Source: an uncultured Christensenella sp.
GTDB taxonomy: Bacteria; Bacillota; Clostridia; Christensenellales; Borkfalkiaceae
DNA: 64,000 nt
Reading direction: 5' to 3'
Assembly: GCA_910579525.1 (NCBI GenBank)
Contig: CAJTUK010000003.1
Span: forward strand, 124,001 to 188,000
How positions within the stretch are numbered: the first letter of the stretch is position 1; the number at the start of each line of letters is the position of its first letter. Position numbers and translations under genes: made by a program. Under the pieces are notes generated by a model that was not told the origin of the DNA, did not search any database, and saw nothing but the letters and a program-made list of their open reading frames with translations. Below are positions 1 to 9,387 of this stretch, one piece after another.

Positions 1-1
1 G

Positions 2-895
2 ACTATTTTCACCATATTCCCCATCGTGTTCATGGTGCTCATAGCGTTCACAAACTACGGCGACGCGCACCTTCCTCCTGCGGAACTGTTCACTTGGGTG
101 GGCTGGACTAACTTTGAGGCGGTGCTCGGCGGAGGTATTTCGCAGAGCGCGCAGTTTGGAATGATGTTCGGCAAAATATTGCTGTGGACGGTTATTTGGG
201 CGTTTTTCGCAACGTTTTCCAACTATATCCTCGGTATGGTCGTTGCGATAATAATAAATAAAAAGGGCATAAAATTCAAAAAACTCTGGCGTACCGTGCT
301 CATTATGACTATCGCCGTGCCGCAGTTTATTTCACTTTTGCTAATGTCGCAGATGCTTGCTGAAAACGGCGTTTTCAACAATCTGTTAAAGAGTTGGGGC
401 TGGATTTCGGAATCTCTTCCCTTCCTCACGAACGGCACATGGTCAAAGGTAACTATAATAATCGTAAACATCTGGATAGGAATTCCCTATACAATGCTCA
501 TAAGCACGGGCATACTCATGAATATCCCGGAAGATTTGTACGAATCGGCAAGGATAGACGGAGCGGGCCCCGTAAAAATGTTTTTCAAAATCACGTTGCC
601 CTATATGTTGCACGTTACGGGCCCCTATCTCTTAACGCAGTTTATAGGCAACCTCAACAACTTTAACGTAATATTCCTTCTTTCCGGAGGCGGGCCGTCC
701 ACTCTCGACTATGCAATTAACGGTGCGGGCGAAACCGACCTTTTGATAACTTGGCTGTATAAGCTCGTAATGGATAAACAGTGGTACGGCATAGCTTCGG
801 TTATAAGTATTCTTATGTTCATAATAACCGCCGTGGTTTCGCTGATAGTTTACAACCGTTCCGGCGCAGTTAAAAACGAGGAGGATTTCATGTAA
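2..895 (+). CDS. malF: Maltodextrin ABC transporter permease, MalF type (5' partial)
   Basis: Inner-membrane permease half of a carbohydrate ABC importer, pairing with the MalG-like protein that follows. The frame is open to the window edge, so the N-terminus is missing. The visible protein starts in a membrane helix and carries several hydrophobic segments and the cytoplasmic EAA loop (EDLYESARIDGAG, at about bases 520-570) that docks on the ATPase. The stop overlaps the next start by one base (TAATG), showing translational coupling. A maltodextrin substrate is inferred from the amylase, MalK-type ATPase and phosphorylase downstream; another oligosaccharide is possible. Confidence 0.88.
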   Translation, partial: TIFTIFPIVFMVLIAFTNYGDAHLPPAELFTWVGWTNFEAVLGGGISQSAQFGMMFGKILLWTVIWAFFATFSNYILGMVVAIIINKKGIKFKKLWRTVLIMTIAVPQFISLLLMSQMLAENGVFNNLLKSWGWISESLPFLTNGTWSKVTIIIVNIWIGIPYTMLISTGILMNIPEDLYESARIDGAGPVKMFFKITLPYMLHVTGPYLLTQFIGNLNNFNVIFLLSGGGPSTLDYAINGAGETDLLITWLYKLVMDKQWYGIASVISILMFIITAVVSLIVYNRSGAVKNEEDFM

Positions 896-1764
896 TGGCA
901 AAGAAACTCCGCAGTAAAAAAGCAGTTGAACGGGGCACCAACGCGGCGATTTATATAATACTCGTGTTCATAAGCATAATATGGTTGTTCCCTTTCTTTT
1001 ACCTCGTAATTCAGTCGTTGAGAGGCGAGCCGGGAACGGCAACGCTGTATTTCTGGCCCAAGCAGTGGACGTTTGACAACTATATCAAACTGTTTACCGA
1101 TAAGTCGATTTACGATTTTCCCCGTTGGTACGGCATAACGTTGCTTATTTCGGTAGTGGTAACACTGGTTCAGACGATGATCGTTCTCATGACAAGCTAC
1201 GCGCTCTCGCGTCTGCGCTTCAAAATGAGAAAACCTCTCATGAACCTTATGCTCGTTTTGGGTATGTTCCCCGGATTCATGTCCATGACCGCGATTTATT
1301 TCCTTTTGAAACTTTTGGGACTCACGCAGGAAATGGGTATAGCGGGACTTATCCTTGTTTACGTGGGCAGTTCGTGTATGGGATATTACGTCTGCAAGGG
1401 CTTTTTCGACACTATACCTAAATCGCTTGACGAAGCGGCGAGAATAGACGGCGCGAGCAGGCACGTAATATTCTTTAAAATAATTCTTCCGCTTGCAAAG
1501 CCTATAATTATATACACCGTACTCACGGCGTTTATGGCTCCTTGGGGCGAGTACATGTTCGCTTCGCTCATAGCTTTCGGCGATCAGAAGTATTACAACG
1601 TTGCGGTCGGACTCAAAAAGATGCTCGAACGCGAAACCGTTCAGGAATATTTCACAAGGTTCTGCGCGGCGGGCGTGGTAATATCCGTGCCCATTACGGC
1701 GCTGTTCTTCCTGCTTCAAAAGTACTACGTACAGGGCGTTACCGGCGGATCGGTAAAGGGATAA
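895..1764 (+). CDS. malG: Maltodextrin ABC transporter permease, MalG type
   Basis: Second permease subunit of the importer, 289 residues, which is normal for MalG/LacG-like proteins. The N-terminus is short, basic and cytoplasmic and is followed by about six membrane segments. The EAA loop KSLDEAARIDGAS lies at about residues 178-190. The start overlaps the malF stop by one base. The amylase lipoprotein gene begins 8 bp downstream, so permeases and enzyme form one operon. The binding-protein gene is presumably upstream of the window. The family assignment is secure; the substrate is inferred from context. Confidence 0.9.
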   Translation: MAKKLRSKKAVERGTNAAIYIILVFISIIWLFPFFYLVIQSLRGEPGTATLYFWPKQWTFDNYIKLFTDKSIYDFPRWYGITLLISVVVTLVQTMIVLMTSYALSRLRFKMRKPLMNLMLVLGMFPGFMSMTAIYFLLKLLGLTQEMGIAGLILVYVGSSCMGYYVCKGFFDTIPKSLDEAARIDGASRHVIFFKIILPLAKPIIIYTVLTAFMAPWGEYMFASLIAFGDQKYYNVAVGLKKMLERETVQEYFTRFCAAGVVISVPITALFFLLQKYYVQGVTGGSVKG

Positions 1765-1772
1765 ATAAGTTT

Positions 1773-3296
1773 ATGAAAAACAAATTTTTAAGTCTTGCCT
1801 GCGGGGCTCTGTCCGCCGTTACGTTATTCGCTTCGGCTATCGGCCTTACCGCGTGCTCGGGCGGCGGCGCCGAACTGCTGGACGAGAATATAATAGACGA
1901 CAAATACGATAACTATTACGAAATTTTCGTGCGGTCGTACCGTGATTCGGACGGCGACGGCGTGGGCGATTTTAACGGAATAACCGAAAAACTCGACTAT
2001 ATCCGCGATATGGGATATACGGGAATATGGCTGATGCCGATACACGAAAGCCCGAGTTATCACGGCTACGACGTTACTGATTATAAATCGGTACATTCGC
2101 AATACGGCACGATAGAAGACTATAAAAACCTTGTGGACGCGGCTCACGAAAAGGATATAAAAGTAATTATAGACCTCGTCGTCAATCACACTTCAACGTC
2201 TAACCCTTGGTTTATAAAGTCCTCGGCGTACAAAAACGGACAGGGCGGCGAGGCGAAATACGGCGATTATTACAACTGGTCGGTAACAAAAAAAGATTAT
2301 TACAGTCAGAGCGGCAACCTGTGGTACGAGTCCCGTTTTTCAAACACCATGCCTGATTTAAACCTTAACAGCACCGCTGTGCGCGGAGAGATCGAGGAAA
2401 TTATAAAGTACTGGTCTGAAATGGGAACGGACGGTTTCAGGTTGGACGGTTGCTGTTATTATTACGATTCGCAGAAAGAGAGCGTTGATTTTTGCAAGTG
2501 GATAAAGGAAACAGCCGTAAAATATAACGAAGACGCCTATATAGTCGGCGAAGCGTGGTCGGGCGGCACCACCATATCCGAATTTTACGGAAGCGGGTGC
2601 GACAGCTTTTTCAACTTCCCCGCGGCAGGATCCGGAGAGATTGCTTCGGCGGTCCGTTCGCACTCCGCAAACGATTTCTGGGTTTCGATGGTCAACCTCA
2701 AGGGCAATTCGCCGGGCGGCATACCCGCTCCGTTTTTGAGCAATCATGACAACGGCGTGGGAAGAATCGCCAGCGTCATGAGCAAAGACGAGAACATGAT
2801 AAAGTTCGCTTACGGTCTGTTATCCGTTATGAGCGGCAACACGTTCACCTATTACGGCGACGAAATAGGAATGACCGGCGTACGCGTCGACCCCGATTTG
2901 CGCATAGGTATGCTTTGGGACAATGCAAAAACCAATCACACCCAAGCGCCTGTCGGCACGGTAAACGAATCTTACGCGTTCGACGGGGTTGCGGAACAGC
3001 TCAAAAATCCCAATTCGATACTCAATTACTACAAAGTTTGCAATAACGCGCGCAACGCGTTCCCCGCGCTTATGCGCGGCTCGTCGAAGAGAATACACAT
3101 CGGCGAGGAGACTCTTGCGTTTACTAAAACTTACGGCGAGCAACAAATAACAGTTGTCATCAATATGGGCGAGAAGACCAATACGGTCGAGAATATAGAA
3201 GGAACGCTTGCGCAGAGCATATGCGTAAGCGGCGCCGTAAAACAAAACGGAACTACTTTCGAAATGCCCGCGTATTCGATAGCAATATTATCTTAA
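1773..3296 (+). CDS. Lipoprotein alpha-amylase, GH13
   Basis: Cell-surface alpha-glucan hydrolase of 507 residues that would feed maltodextrins to the adjacent importer. I start at ATG 1773 because it opens a lipoprotein signal peptide with lipobox LTAC (Cys28); a longer frame upstream would bury the signal inside malG. GH13 landmarks are a calcium-loop-like DSDGDGVGDFNG (59-69), DLVVNHT (134-140), GFRLDG with nucleophile Asp225, VGEAW with acid Glu260, and SNHDN with Asp326. It lacks carbohydrate-binding modules. It sits in the malFG operon, 16 bp before the ATPase gene. Exact specificity (amylase, cyclomaltodextrinase, neopullulanase) cannot be fixed by eye. Confidence 0.92.
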   Translation: MKNKFLSLACGALSAVTLFASAIGLTACSGGGAELLDENIIDDKYDNYYEIFVRSYRDSDGDGVGDFNGITEKLDYIRDMGYTGIWLMPIHESPSYHGYDVTDYKSVHSQYGTIEDYKNLVDAAHEKDIKVIIDLVVNHTSTSNPWFIKSSAYKNGQGGEAKYGDYYNWSVTKKDYYSQSGNLWYESRFSNTMPDLNLNSTAVRGEIEEIIKYWSEMGTDGFRLDGCCYYYDSQKESVDFCKWIKETAVKYNEDAYIVGEAWSGGTTISEFYGSGCDSFFNFPAAGSGEIASAVRSHSANDFWVSMVNLKGNSPGGIPAPFLSNHDNGVGRIASVMSKDENMIKFAYGLLSVMSGNTFTYYGDEIGMTGVRVDPDLRIGMLWDNAKTNHTQAPVGTVNESYAFDGVAEQLKNPNSILNYYKVCNNARNAFPALMRGSSKRIHIGEETLAFTKTYGEQQITVVINMGEKTNTVENIEGTLAQSICVSGAVKQNGTTFEMPAYSIAILS

Positions 3297-3312
3297 AAGG
3301 CAGGGGAGAAAA

Positions 3313-5268
3313 ATGGCAGGTTTAAGTTTAAAGCATATCTATAAGGTTTATCCCAACGGTACAAAAGCCGTAAACGATTTTAATATGGAAATCGAGGATA
3401 AGGAATTCATCGTTTTCGTCGGTCCTTCCGGTTGCGGTAAGTCCACAACTCTGCGTATGATTGCGGGGCTTGAAGACATAAGCGCGGGAGAACTTACAAT
3501 AGGCGATATGATAGTCAACGACGTCGAGCCCAAAGACAGAGATATCGCAATGGTGTTCCAGAACTACGCGCTTTATCCGCATATGACCGTTTACGAAAAC
3601 ATCGCGTTCGGTTTGCGTTTGCGTAAGCTCGATAAAGAAGAAATCCACAGGCGCGTTACCGAAGCCGCCGAAATTCTGGGCATAACGGAATATCTCGGTA
3701 AAAAACCCAAAGAGATGTCCGGCGGTCAAAGGCAAAGGGTTTCGTTGGGAAGAGCTATCGTCCGCGAGCCCAAGGTAATGCTTTTGGACGAACCTCTGTC
3801 CAATCTCGACGCTAAACTCCGCACGCAAATGCGCAGTGAAATTTCAAAACTGCACGCAAAACTCAACACAACATTTATTTACGTTACGCACGATCAGGTG
3901 GAAGCTATGACTATGGGCACGCGTATCGTCGTAATGAAAAACGGATTCGTGCAACAGATAGATTCTCCCAAAAATCTGTATAATTATCCCGGCAACAAAT
4001 TCGTTGCGGGGTTTATAGGCACTCCGCAAATGAACTTTTTCGAAGGAACGCTGAAAAAACGCGGCGAAGAAGTGGATATAGACTTCGCTTATTCCGACGC
4101 AAAAGTTACGGTGCCTTATTCTATGATGTACAAGGCGAAGCCTTCTTACTTGGACGGTAATTCCAAAGTGGTTATCGGTCTGCGCCCCGAAGCTATTTCG
4201 GTGAACCCCGAAAAAATCAAAAAGAGCAACGCCGTTATAAAGTTCAAAGCGTCGCATAAAGAAGAGCTTGGCAACCAAACGCTTATTTACGGCGATATAA
4301 ATATGGACGGCGACGGCTACACCGAGTCTTCTACGAGAATTATTATAGAGGCGGACGCGGAGGTCGAGTTCAGCCGCGGCGACGTAATGGAAGCCGCGCT
4401 CGACATAACCAAAGTGCATCTGTTTGACACCGAATCGGAGTTGAGCATTTTGCCCAGAATACCCGAATACAACTATTTTGACTGCGAAGTTAAGGGCAAA
4501 AATCTTTGCTTCCTCGGCGTAAAAGTCACATTGCCTCCCGCAATAGCTTGCGCCGACGGAAAATATGACTTGCTTATCCCCACCGACGCGATTTCTCTCG
4601 GCGGCGATATAGAAGTAAAAATAGTCGGCTGCGAGAAAATAAACGGTAAGATTTTGTGCTCTTTCGAACTCGGCGGCAGAACGTGTTATGCGATAGTGCC
4701 GGAAGAGGTTACGGCTGAAACCGTTAAAATTTCGGTAGATCTTAAAAGAATTTCGATTCTTAACGGAAAGAAAGAGAGCAACACTCTTTCGGAAGGCGAC
4801 GAAAAACTTCCTTCTGTCGCAGTTGCGGCAATGCCCGAAGAGGTCGGCTTCGACGGCAGACTCGTAAAAGAAAAAGCAGTTGAAGAGATTGAAGTAAACG
4901 GCAAAAAGAAGAAAAAGAGCGTAATCAAATTTATGCTTGAAATAGGCGGAGCGAAATTCGAAGCTCCCGACGCCGTATTCAAAAAGCTGGTTGCGGCTAT
5001 CGGCGCGAGAAAAGTTTTCGGCGAGCCGCTCCGTTTTGAGTGCGGACCTTACGACCTTGAAATTGCGCAGGAAGGAGAAAAATCGGGAATACCCGCGGAA
5101 ATAATCTCATTGGCAGATTACGGCGCCGAAAAATTCGCGGTTTGTAAAACCGGCGGCGAAGAGATTTTCGTAAAGTGCGAAGGCAATGAAAAAGGCGCGG
5201 TTAATCTCGTGCCCGATATTTCGAAACTTGCCATAGTACAAAAAGACAAATCTATTCGTATTATTTAA
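3313..5268 (+). CDS. Sugar ABC transporter ATP-binding protein (MalK/UgpC/MsmX type) with long C-terminal extension
   Basis: ATPase that energises carbohydrate uptake. Walker A GPSGCGKST is at 37-45, the Q-loop at Gln83, signature SGGQ at 136-139, Walker B VMLLDE at 155-160 and the switch His at 193. These are followed by a TOBE-type domain to about residue 380. Family members are about 360-380 residues, but this one is 651: roughly 270 extra residues with beta-rich, TOBE-like segments (for example near 395-470) and a Lys/Glu-rich linker near 500-540. It follows the amylase by 16 bp with a good ribosome site and probably serves MalFG. The role of the extension is unknown; it could be regulatory. 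Confidence 0.9.
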   Translation: MAGLSLKHIYKVYPNGTKAVNDFNMEIEDKEFIVFVGPSGCGKSTTLRMIAGLEDISAGELTIGDMIVNDVEPKDRDIAMVFQNYALYPHMTVYENIAFGLRLRKLDKEEIHRRVTEAAEILGITEYLGKKPKEMSGGQRQRVSLGRAIVREPKVMLLDEPLSNLDAKLRTQMRSEISKLHAKLNTTFIYVTHDQVEAMTMGTRIVVMKNGFVQQIDSPKNLYNYPGNKFVAGFIGTPQMNFFEGTLKKRGEEVDIDFAYSDAKVTVPYSMMYKAKPSYLDGNSKVVIGLRPEAISVNPEKIKKSNAVIKFKASHKEELGNQTLIYGDINMDGDGYTESSTRIIIEADAEVEFSRGDVMEAALDITKVHLFDTESELSILPRIPEYNYFDCEVKGKNLCFLGVKVTLPPAIACADGKYDLLIPTDAISLGGDIEVKIVGCEKINGKILCSFELGGRTCYAIVPEEVTAETVKISVDLKRISILNGKKESNTLSEGDEKLPSVAVAAMPEEVGFDGRLVKEKAVEEIEVNGKKKKKSVIKFMLEIGGAKFEAPDAVFKKLVAAIGARKVFGEPLRFECGPYDLEIAQEGEKSGIPAEIISLADYGAEKFAVCKTGGEEIFVKCEGNEKGAVNLVPDISKLAIVQKDKSIRII

Positions 5269-5345
5269 ATTCTGTAAAAAATGCCGCCGTCCGCGCTCTT
5301 TGCGTAAGGGCGAAGGCATTGCTATCAATACCTCCTTATTAATTT

Positions 5346-5374
5346 TTGCGCACGGGCGTTTTGTCCGTGCGCAA
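5346..5374. other. Intergenic hairpin before glgP
   Basis: Perfect 10-bp inverted repeat TTGCGCACGG / CCGTGCGCAA with a 9-nt loop, in the 167-bp gap between the ATPase gene and glgP. No T-run follows on either strand, so it does not look like an intrinsic terminator. It could be an mRNA-stability or processing hairpin that lets glgP be expressed at a different level from the transporter. Confidence 0.4.
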
Positions 5375-5435
5375 GCACGGTAACGGTATTTTATAAAGGA
5401 TAAGGGCGGAAAAATAATTTTAACGGGGTAGACTT

Positions 5436-7679
5436 ATGGACAAAACTTTGTTTTTACGCAAACTCAACGAATTGAACGCGGACGGTAAAGACGTCGTTGC
5501 GCTATATAACGAGATTTCTCGGCTTGCAATGCAGTGCGCGGGCTCGCCCGCGCCCCGCGCAGGTAAAAGATGCGCAAACTATCTCTCTATGGAGTTTCTC
5601 GTAGGGCGCGGATTTTTCAACAATTTAATGGAGCTCGGCGTGCTGGAAGAAGCGCGCTCGGTTCTCGCCGGAAAGGGCGTAGATTTAAACGTTTTCGAAG
5701 AGATAGAGGACGCCGCTCTCGGCAACGGCGGGCTTGGACGGCTTGCGGCGTGCTTTCTGGATTCCGCCGCTGGACTGGGATTGCCCCTTTACGGCTACGG
5801 CATAAGATATAAGTACGGTCTGTTTAAACAGGCTATAAAAAACGGTTTTCAGGTCGAACTGCCCGATGACTGGCAACGCTTCGGCGACCCTTGGAGCGTG
5901 AGAAAGGATGGGGAAACGAGAGAGATAGAGTTTGCCGACGGCACGGTGAAAGCCGTTCCGTACGATATGCCCGTGTTCGGTAAAAGAGTTAACGTTTTGC
6001 GCTTGTGGCAGGCGGAAGGAAGCGCCGAAGCCGAAAAAATAAGCGAATACCTCTATCCCGCCGACGATACCGAAGAGGGGAAACTTTTGCGTTTAAGGCA
6101 AGAATACTTTTTCTCGGCGGCAACCGTTGCCGAGCTTTTGGACAACCACGTAAAACAATACGGTAAAAGGTTTTCAACGTTTTCGAAGTACAACGTAATT
6201 CAGCTCAACGACACTCACCCCGTTATAGCGGTAGCCGAGTTTATAAGGTTGCTCACTAAAAAATACGGGCAAACGTTCGCTTCGGCTCTCAAATATGCAA
6301 AGCAGACTTTCGCATATACAAATCACACGGTTTTGCCCGAAGCTCTCGAATGTTGGAGCGCTGAACGCGTGCAGAAAATTTTGCCGGAAATCGCCGATAT
6401 TATGCTCAAAATAAGCGTTATCGCATCGCGCGAGCAGCTCGCCTCGGGTTGTTCGCAGGAGCAGATTGCCGATATGGCTATATTTAAAAACGGTACTTTT
6501 TATATGGCTAACCTCGCGGTTTATACGGCTAAAACCGTAAACGGCGTGGCAAAACTGCATACCGAAATTTTGAAATCCGATTTGTTTGCAACCGCAAACG
6601 CCGCGTATCCTCACAAATTCCAAAACAAAACCAACGGCATAACCCACCGCCGCTGGTTAGAGCTGTGCAACGCCGAGCTTTCGGCATTGATCGATAAAAA
6701 GATAGGCAACGGCTGGCGGCAGGATGTTTCGCTTCTTGACGGGCTCGCGCCTTTCGATGAGGATACCGTTAAAGAGTTTGAACAAGTCAAGCGCGAAAAA
6801 AAGCGGCAACTTCTGCAATATATAGCTCAAAAAGAGGGCGTTTCGATACCCGATAACTTCCTCGTGTTCGCGCAGGTGAAAAGATTGCACGAGTACAAGC
6901 GCCAGTTGATGACGGCGTTTGCCGTGCTCGAGCTCTATTACAAGCTGAAAAACGGTGAAATCCCCTCGTTCAATCCCTCGGCGTTTATCTTCGGGGCAAA
7001 GAGTGCGCCCGCTTACAAGCGTGCAAAGGCAATAATAAAGTTCATAAACGAAATTGCCGCAAAAATTAACGGCGACCCTGCCGTAAACGGGCTTTTAAAA
7101 GTCGTTTTCGTGCAGAACTACAATGTTTCTTATGCCGAAAAGATAGTTGCGGGGACCGACGTTTCTTTGCAGGTTTCCACGGCGGGGCTCGAGGCGAGCG
7201 GTACGGGCAACATGAAATTTATGATGAACGGCGCGGTGACGTGCGGCACTATGGACGGCGCAAATATAGAAATAGTAGAGCTCGCCGGCAAGCAAAACAA
7301 CTATATTTTCGGCGCGGAAGTTGACGAAATCGAACGCCTTAAAAAAGAAGGTTACAACCCCGAAAATTATATAAACGGCGACGCGTGCAGGTTTGCCGTG
7401 CAGAGTCTTATAGACGGCACTTTTTCGGACGGCGGCACCGGCGGATTCGAAGAGCTGTATAACTCGCTTATAAAGGGCGCAAGCTGGCACAAACCCGATA
7501 ATTATTTTGTTCTTTACGATTTGGAGTCTTTCGTAGAAGCGCTTTTAAGAATAAACCGCGACTATTCCGATAAACCCGCTTTTGCGCGAAAGCAACTTTT
7601 AAACACGGCTAATTCGGCGTATTTCTCCTCCGACAGAACTATTAAAGAATACGCAGAAGAAATCTGGGATATAAGATAG
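5436..7679 (+). CDS. glgP: Glycogen/maltodextrin phosphorylase (GT35)
   Basis: Pyridoxal-phosphate enzyme releasing glucose-1-phosphate from alpha-1,4-glucans, acting in the cytoplasm on imported maltodextrins or stored glycogen. 747 residues, slightly shorter than typical 750-840. N-terminal NYLSMEFLVGR (about 48-58) and LGNGGLGRLAACF are diagnostic; the PLP lysine is Lys594 in EASGTGNMKF, followed by CGTMDGANIEI. ATG 5436 is preceded by a purine-rich ribosome site. It is the last gene of the starch module and is followed by a terminator. Glycogen and maltodextrin phosphorylase cannot be separated by eye. Confidence 0.95.
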   Translation: MDKTLFLRKLNELNADGKDVVALYNEISRLAMQCAGSPAPRAGKRCANYLSMEFLVGRGFFNNLMELGVLEEARSVLAGKGVDLNVFEEIEDAALGNGGLGRLAACFLDSAAGLGLPLYGYGIRYKYGLFKQAIKNGFQVELPDDWQRFGDPWSVRKDGETREIEFADGTVKAVPYDMPVFGKRVNVLRLWQAEGSAEAEKISEYLYPADDTEEGKLLRLRQEYFFSAATVAELLDNHVKQYGKRFSTFSKYNVIQLNDTHPVIAVAEFIRLLTKKYGQTFASALKYAKQTFAYTNHTVLPEALECWSAERVQKILPEIADIMLKISVIASREQLASGCSQEQIADMAIFKNGTFYMANLAVYTAKTVNGVAKLHTEILKSDLFATANAAYPHKFQNKTNGITHRRWLELCNAELSALIDKKIGNGWRQDVSLLDGLAPFDEDTVKEFEQVKREKKRQLLQYIAQKEGVSIPDNFLVFAQVKRLHEYKRQLMTAFAVLELYYKLKNGEIPSFNPSAFIFGAKSAPAYKRAKAIIKFINEIAAKINGDPAVNGLLKVVFVQNYNVSYAEKIVAGTDVSLQVSTAGLEASGTGNMKFMMNGAVTCGTMDGANIEIVELAGKQNNYIFGAEVDEIERLKKEGYNPENYINGDACRFAVQSLIDGTFSDGGTGGFEELYNSLIKGASWHKPDNYFVLYDLESFVEALLRINRDYSDKPAFARKQLLNTANSAYFSSDRTIKEYAEEIWDIR

Positions 7680-7703
7680 CGACGTATATTATATAATATG
7701 TAT

Positions 7704-7731
7704 AAAAAACACGGTTCCGCCGTGTTTTTTA
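7704..7731 (+). terminator. Rho-independent terminator after glgP
   Basis: A-tract, stem ACACGG / CCGTGT with a 5-nt loop, then a six-T run that also pairs with the upstream As. It closes the starch-utilisation operon. Confidence 0.8.
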
Positions 7732-7766
7732 TTTTTAAAATATGTTCTCTGGTTATAATGGATATG

Positions 7767-7867
7767 CAAAATTTTTTATTCGTCGAATGTGTAAGGCAAT
7801 TTATGAGCGAGAGCGGAAAAGTATAACGTAATATCGGCGGGGCGTGCTTTACGCCCCGCCGTGTTTT
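7767..7867 (+). ncRNA. Candidate small transcript with its own terminator
   Basis: Between the glgP terminator and the promoter of the next gene there is a TATAAT at 7754-7759, then about 75 bp, then a strong terminator hairpin GGCGGGGCGT / ACGCCCCGCC (7836-7860) with a T-rich tail. A promoter here would give an RNA of about 100 nt. The -35 is poor. A 20-22 codon reading frame (ending MSESGKV, stop near 7827) crosses it without a ribosome site. It may be a small RNA, a tiny ORF or a decayed gene. Confidence 0.25.
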
Positions 7868-7894
7868 TAATTTTTTTAAATTTTTGCGTCGGTG

Positions 7895-7923
7895 TTGTTT
7901 TTTTTAAAATTATTTGTTATAAT
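7895..7923 (+). promoter_or_regulatory. Promoter of the uL15-like membrane protein gene
   Basis: TTGTTT, 17-bp spacer, TATAAT, giving a 5' leader of about 40 nt before the AAGGAAG ribosome site and ATG 7971. Confidence 0.6.
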
Positions 7924-7970
7924 GGTTGTACCGCCGTTTGACGGAATATTTCAAAGGAAGCAATTTTAAA

Positions 7971-9374
7971 ATGGCTAGTTATTTTTTGATAGCGGATTTT
8001 CAGCCCGGTATAATCGCGCTGATAGTTTTGGCGGCGCTTTTGTTTATCGGCGCGCTGATCTTTATATTCTTTAAAACCAAATGCAAAACGGACAAGTCCG
8101 AAGAGAAGGAAGCAAATGACGTGATTGCTCCCGTTGCGGAAGAAACGCTGGAGCCCGCGATAGAAAACACGGAAGAAAACGAGCCCGTTGAAGAAGAATC
8201 GGCAGAGGAACCCGTAACCGAAGTTTGCGAAGAAAGCGAGCCCGCAACCGAGGAAGAAGAAATTTGTGAGACTCCTGCCGAAGAACGTGCGGACGAATCC
8301 GTACAGGAAGAACCTGCGGAGGAGATTGCAAAAGAGCCCGAGCTTACGGAGGACGCGACAGTCGAAGAACCCGAACCGGTGGTCGAAGAGCCGGAAGCCG
8401 TTCAGGCGGTTGCGGCGGAACAACCCGCAGAACAGCCTGCGGAAGAGCCCGACGAGCCCGATTCCGCCGACGATGACAACGACTCGGACGAGGACGAGCC
8501 CGTAAGACAGGTCGCCCGCACCGACGGACATATACGCTACATAATTATAAAGTACAACAAGAGCCATACCGCAAAACTCATTCAGTCTGCGGACGGCGTA
8601 AAGAATTATTATTCTCAAATCAAGAACGAACTCATGTCATATAAGGGTGTGAGGAGCAGAATAAGCTGGAAATACGAATCGTTCTCCGTCGGCCGCGCAA
8701 CTGTCGCAAAGCTCGCCGTAAGAGGGAAGAATTTGAGCCTTTTCCTTGCGCTCGACCCCAAAAATTACGTTGACACGAAGTATATAATAGACGATAAGTC
8801 TGAAGTGGCGGCGTATGAAAAAACGCCTCTGTTATACAGAATAAAAAACGACAGGCGTTTGAACTATTCAAAAGAGCTCATAGCGGTAGCTATGGACGGG
8901 CGCGAAAAAACGGAGGACTACAAAGAAACCGATTACGCAAAGGAATATCCCTACGAAAAAATCGAACCGCTTATCGAACGCGGACTTGTTAAAGTTTTGA
9001 CTGAAGAGGACGCGCAGAGCGGCGACGTTTTCAAACCCCGCGACATGGTAACGGCAACCGAAGTTAACGAGCTTTTGCAGGACGATATTGCCGTTGCGCT
9101 TATAGAAGAGAGTGACGAAGTTTCCGACAGAACCAAACAGGGCATTGTCAACATAGACACCCTTTCAAAGCACTTTGCCGACGGCGAAACGGTTACGCTT
9201 GAAGAAATGAAAAAGCGTATTCCCAAATTCGTTAAATCGACCACCTATGTAAAGGTGCTTGCGCGCGGTGCGCTCGATAAAAAGCTGACCGTCATAGCCG
9301 ACAGCTTTTCGATAGAGGCGGCTAAAATGATACTTTTGACGGGCGGCAACGCGGTTAAAAAGAAAAATTCTTAA
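7971..9374 (+). CDS. Membrane-anchored acidic protein with uL15-like C-terminal domain
   Basis: 467 residues. The start at 7971 is chosen for its ribosome site (AAAGGAAG) and promoter spacing. Order: one membrane helix (about 13-35), a long Glu/Pro-rich low-complexity stretch (about 45-185), an unrecognised globular domain (about 190-310), a linker, then about 75 residues resembling the C-terminal half of ribosomal protein uL15 (VNIDTLSKHF, GETVT, then LDKKLTVIADSFS and a final GG). Compare LTVKAAKFSASAKEAIEKAG in the genuine L15 encoded at 44720-45166. Function is unknown; ribosome tethering is speculation. It stands alone with its own promoter. Confidence 0.75.
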   Translation: MASYFLIADFQPGIIALIVLAALLFIGALIFIFFKTKCKTDKSEEKEANDVIAPVAEETLEPAIENTEENEPVEEESAEEPVTEVCEESEPATEEEEICETPAEERADESVQEEPAEEIAKEPELTEDATVEEPEPVVEEPEAVQAVAAEQPAEQPAEEPDEPDSADDDNDSDEDEPVRQVARTDGHIRYIIIKYNKSHTAKLIQSADGVKNYYSQIKNELMSYKGVRSRISWKYESFSVGRATVAKLAVRGKNLSLFLALDPKNYVDTKYIIDDKSEVAAYEKTPLLYRIKNDRRLNYSKELIAVAMDGREKTEDYKETDYAKEYPYEKIEPLIERGLVKVLTEEDAQSGDVFKPRDMVTATEVNELLQDDIAVALIEESDEVSDRTKQGIVNIDTLSKHFADGETVTLEEMKKRIPKFVKSTTYVKVLARGALDKKLTVIADSFSIEAAKMILLTGGNAVKKKNS

Positions 9375-9387
9375 ATAATAACGCGTC

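Noticed and set aside
1542..1772. Longer N-terminus for the alpha-amylase
   Set aside because: It would overlap malG by over 200 bp and hide the lipoprotein signal that starts at 1773.
5346..5374. Terminator before glgP
   Set aside because: The stem is perfect but no T-run follows on either strand.
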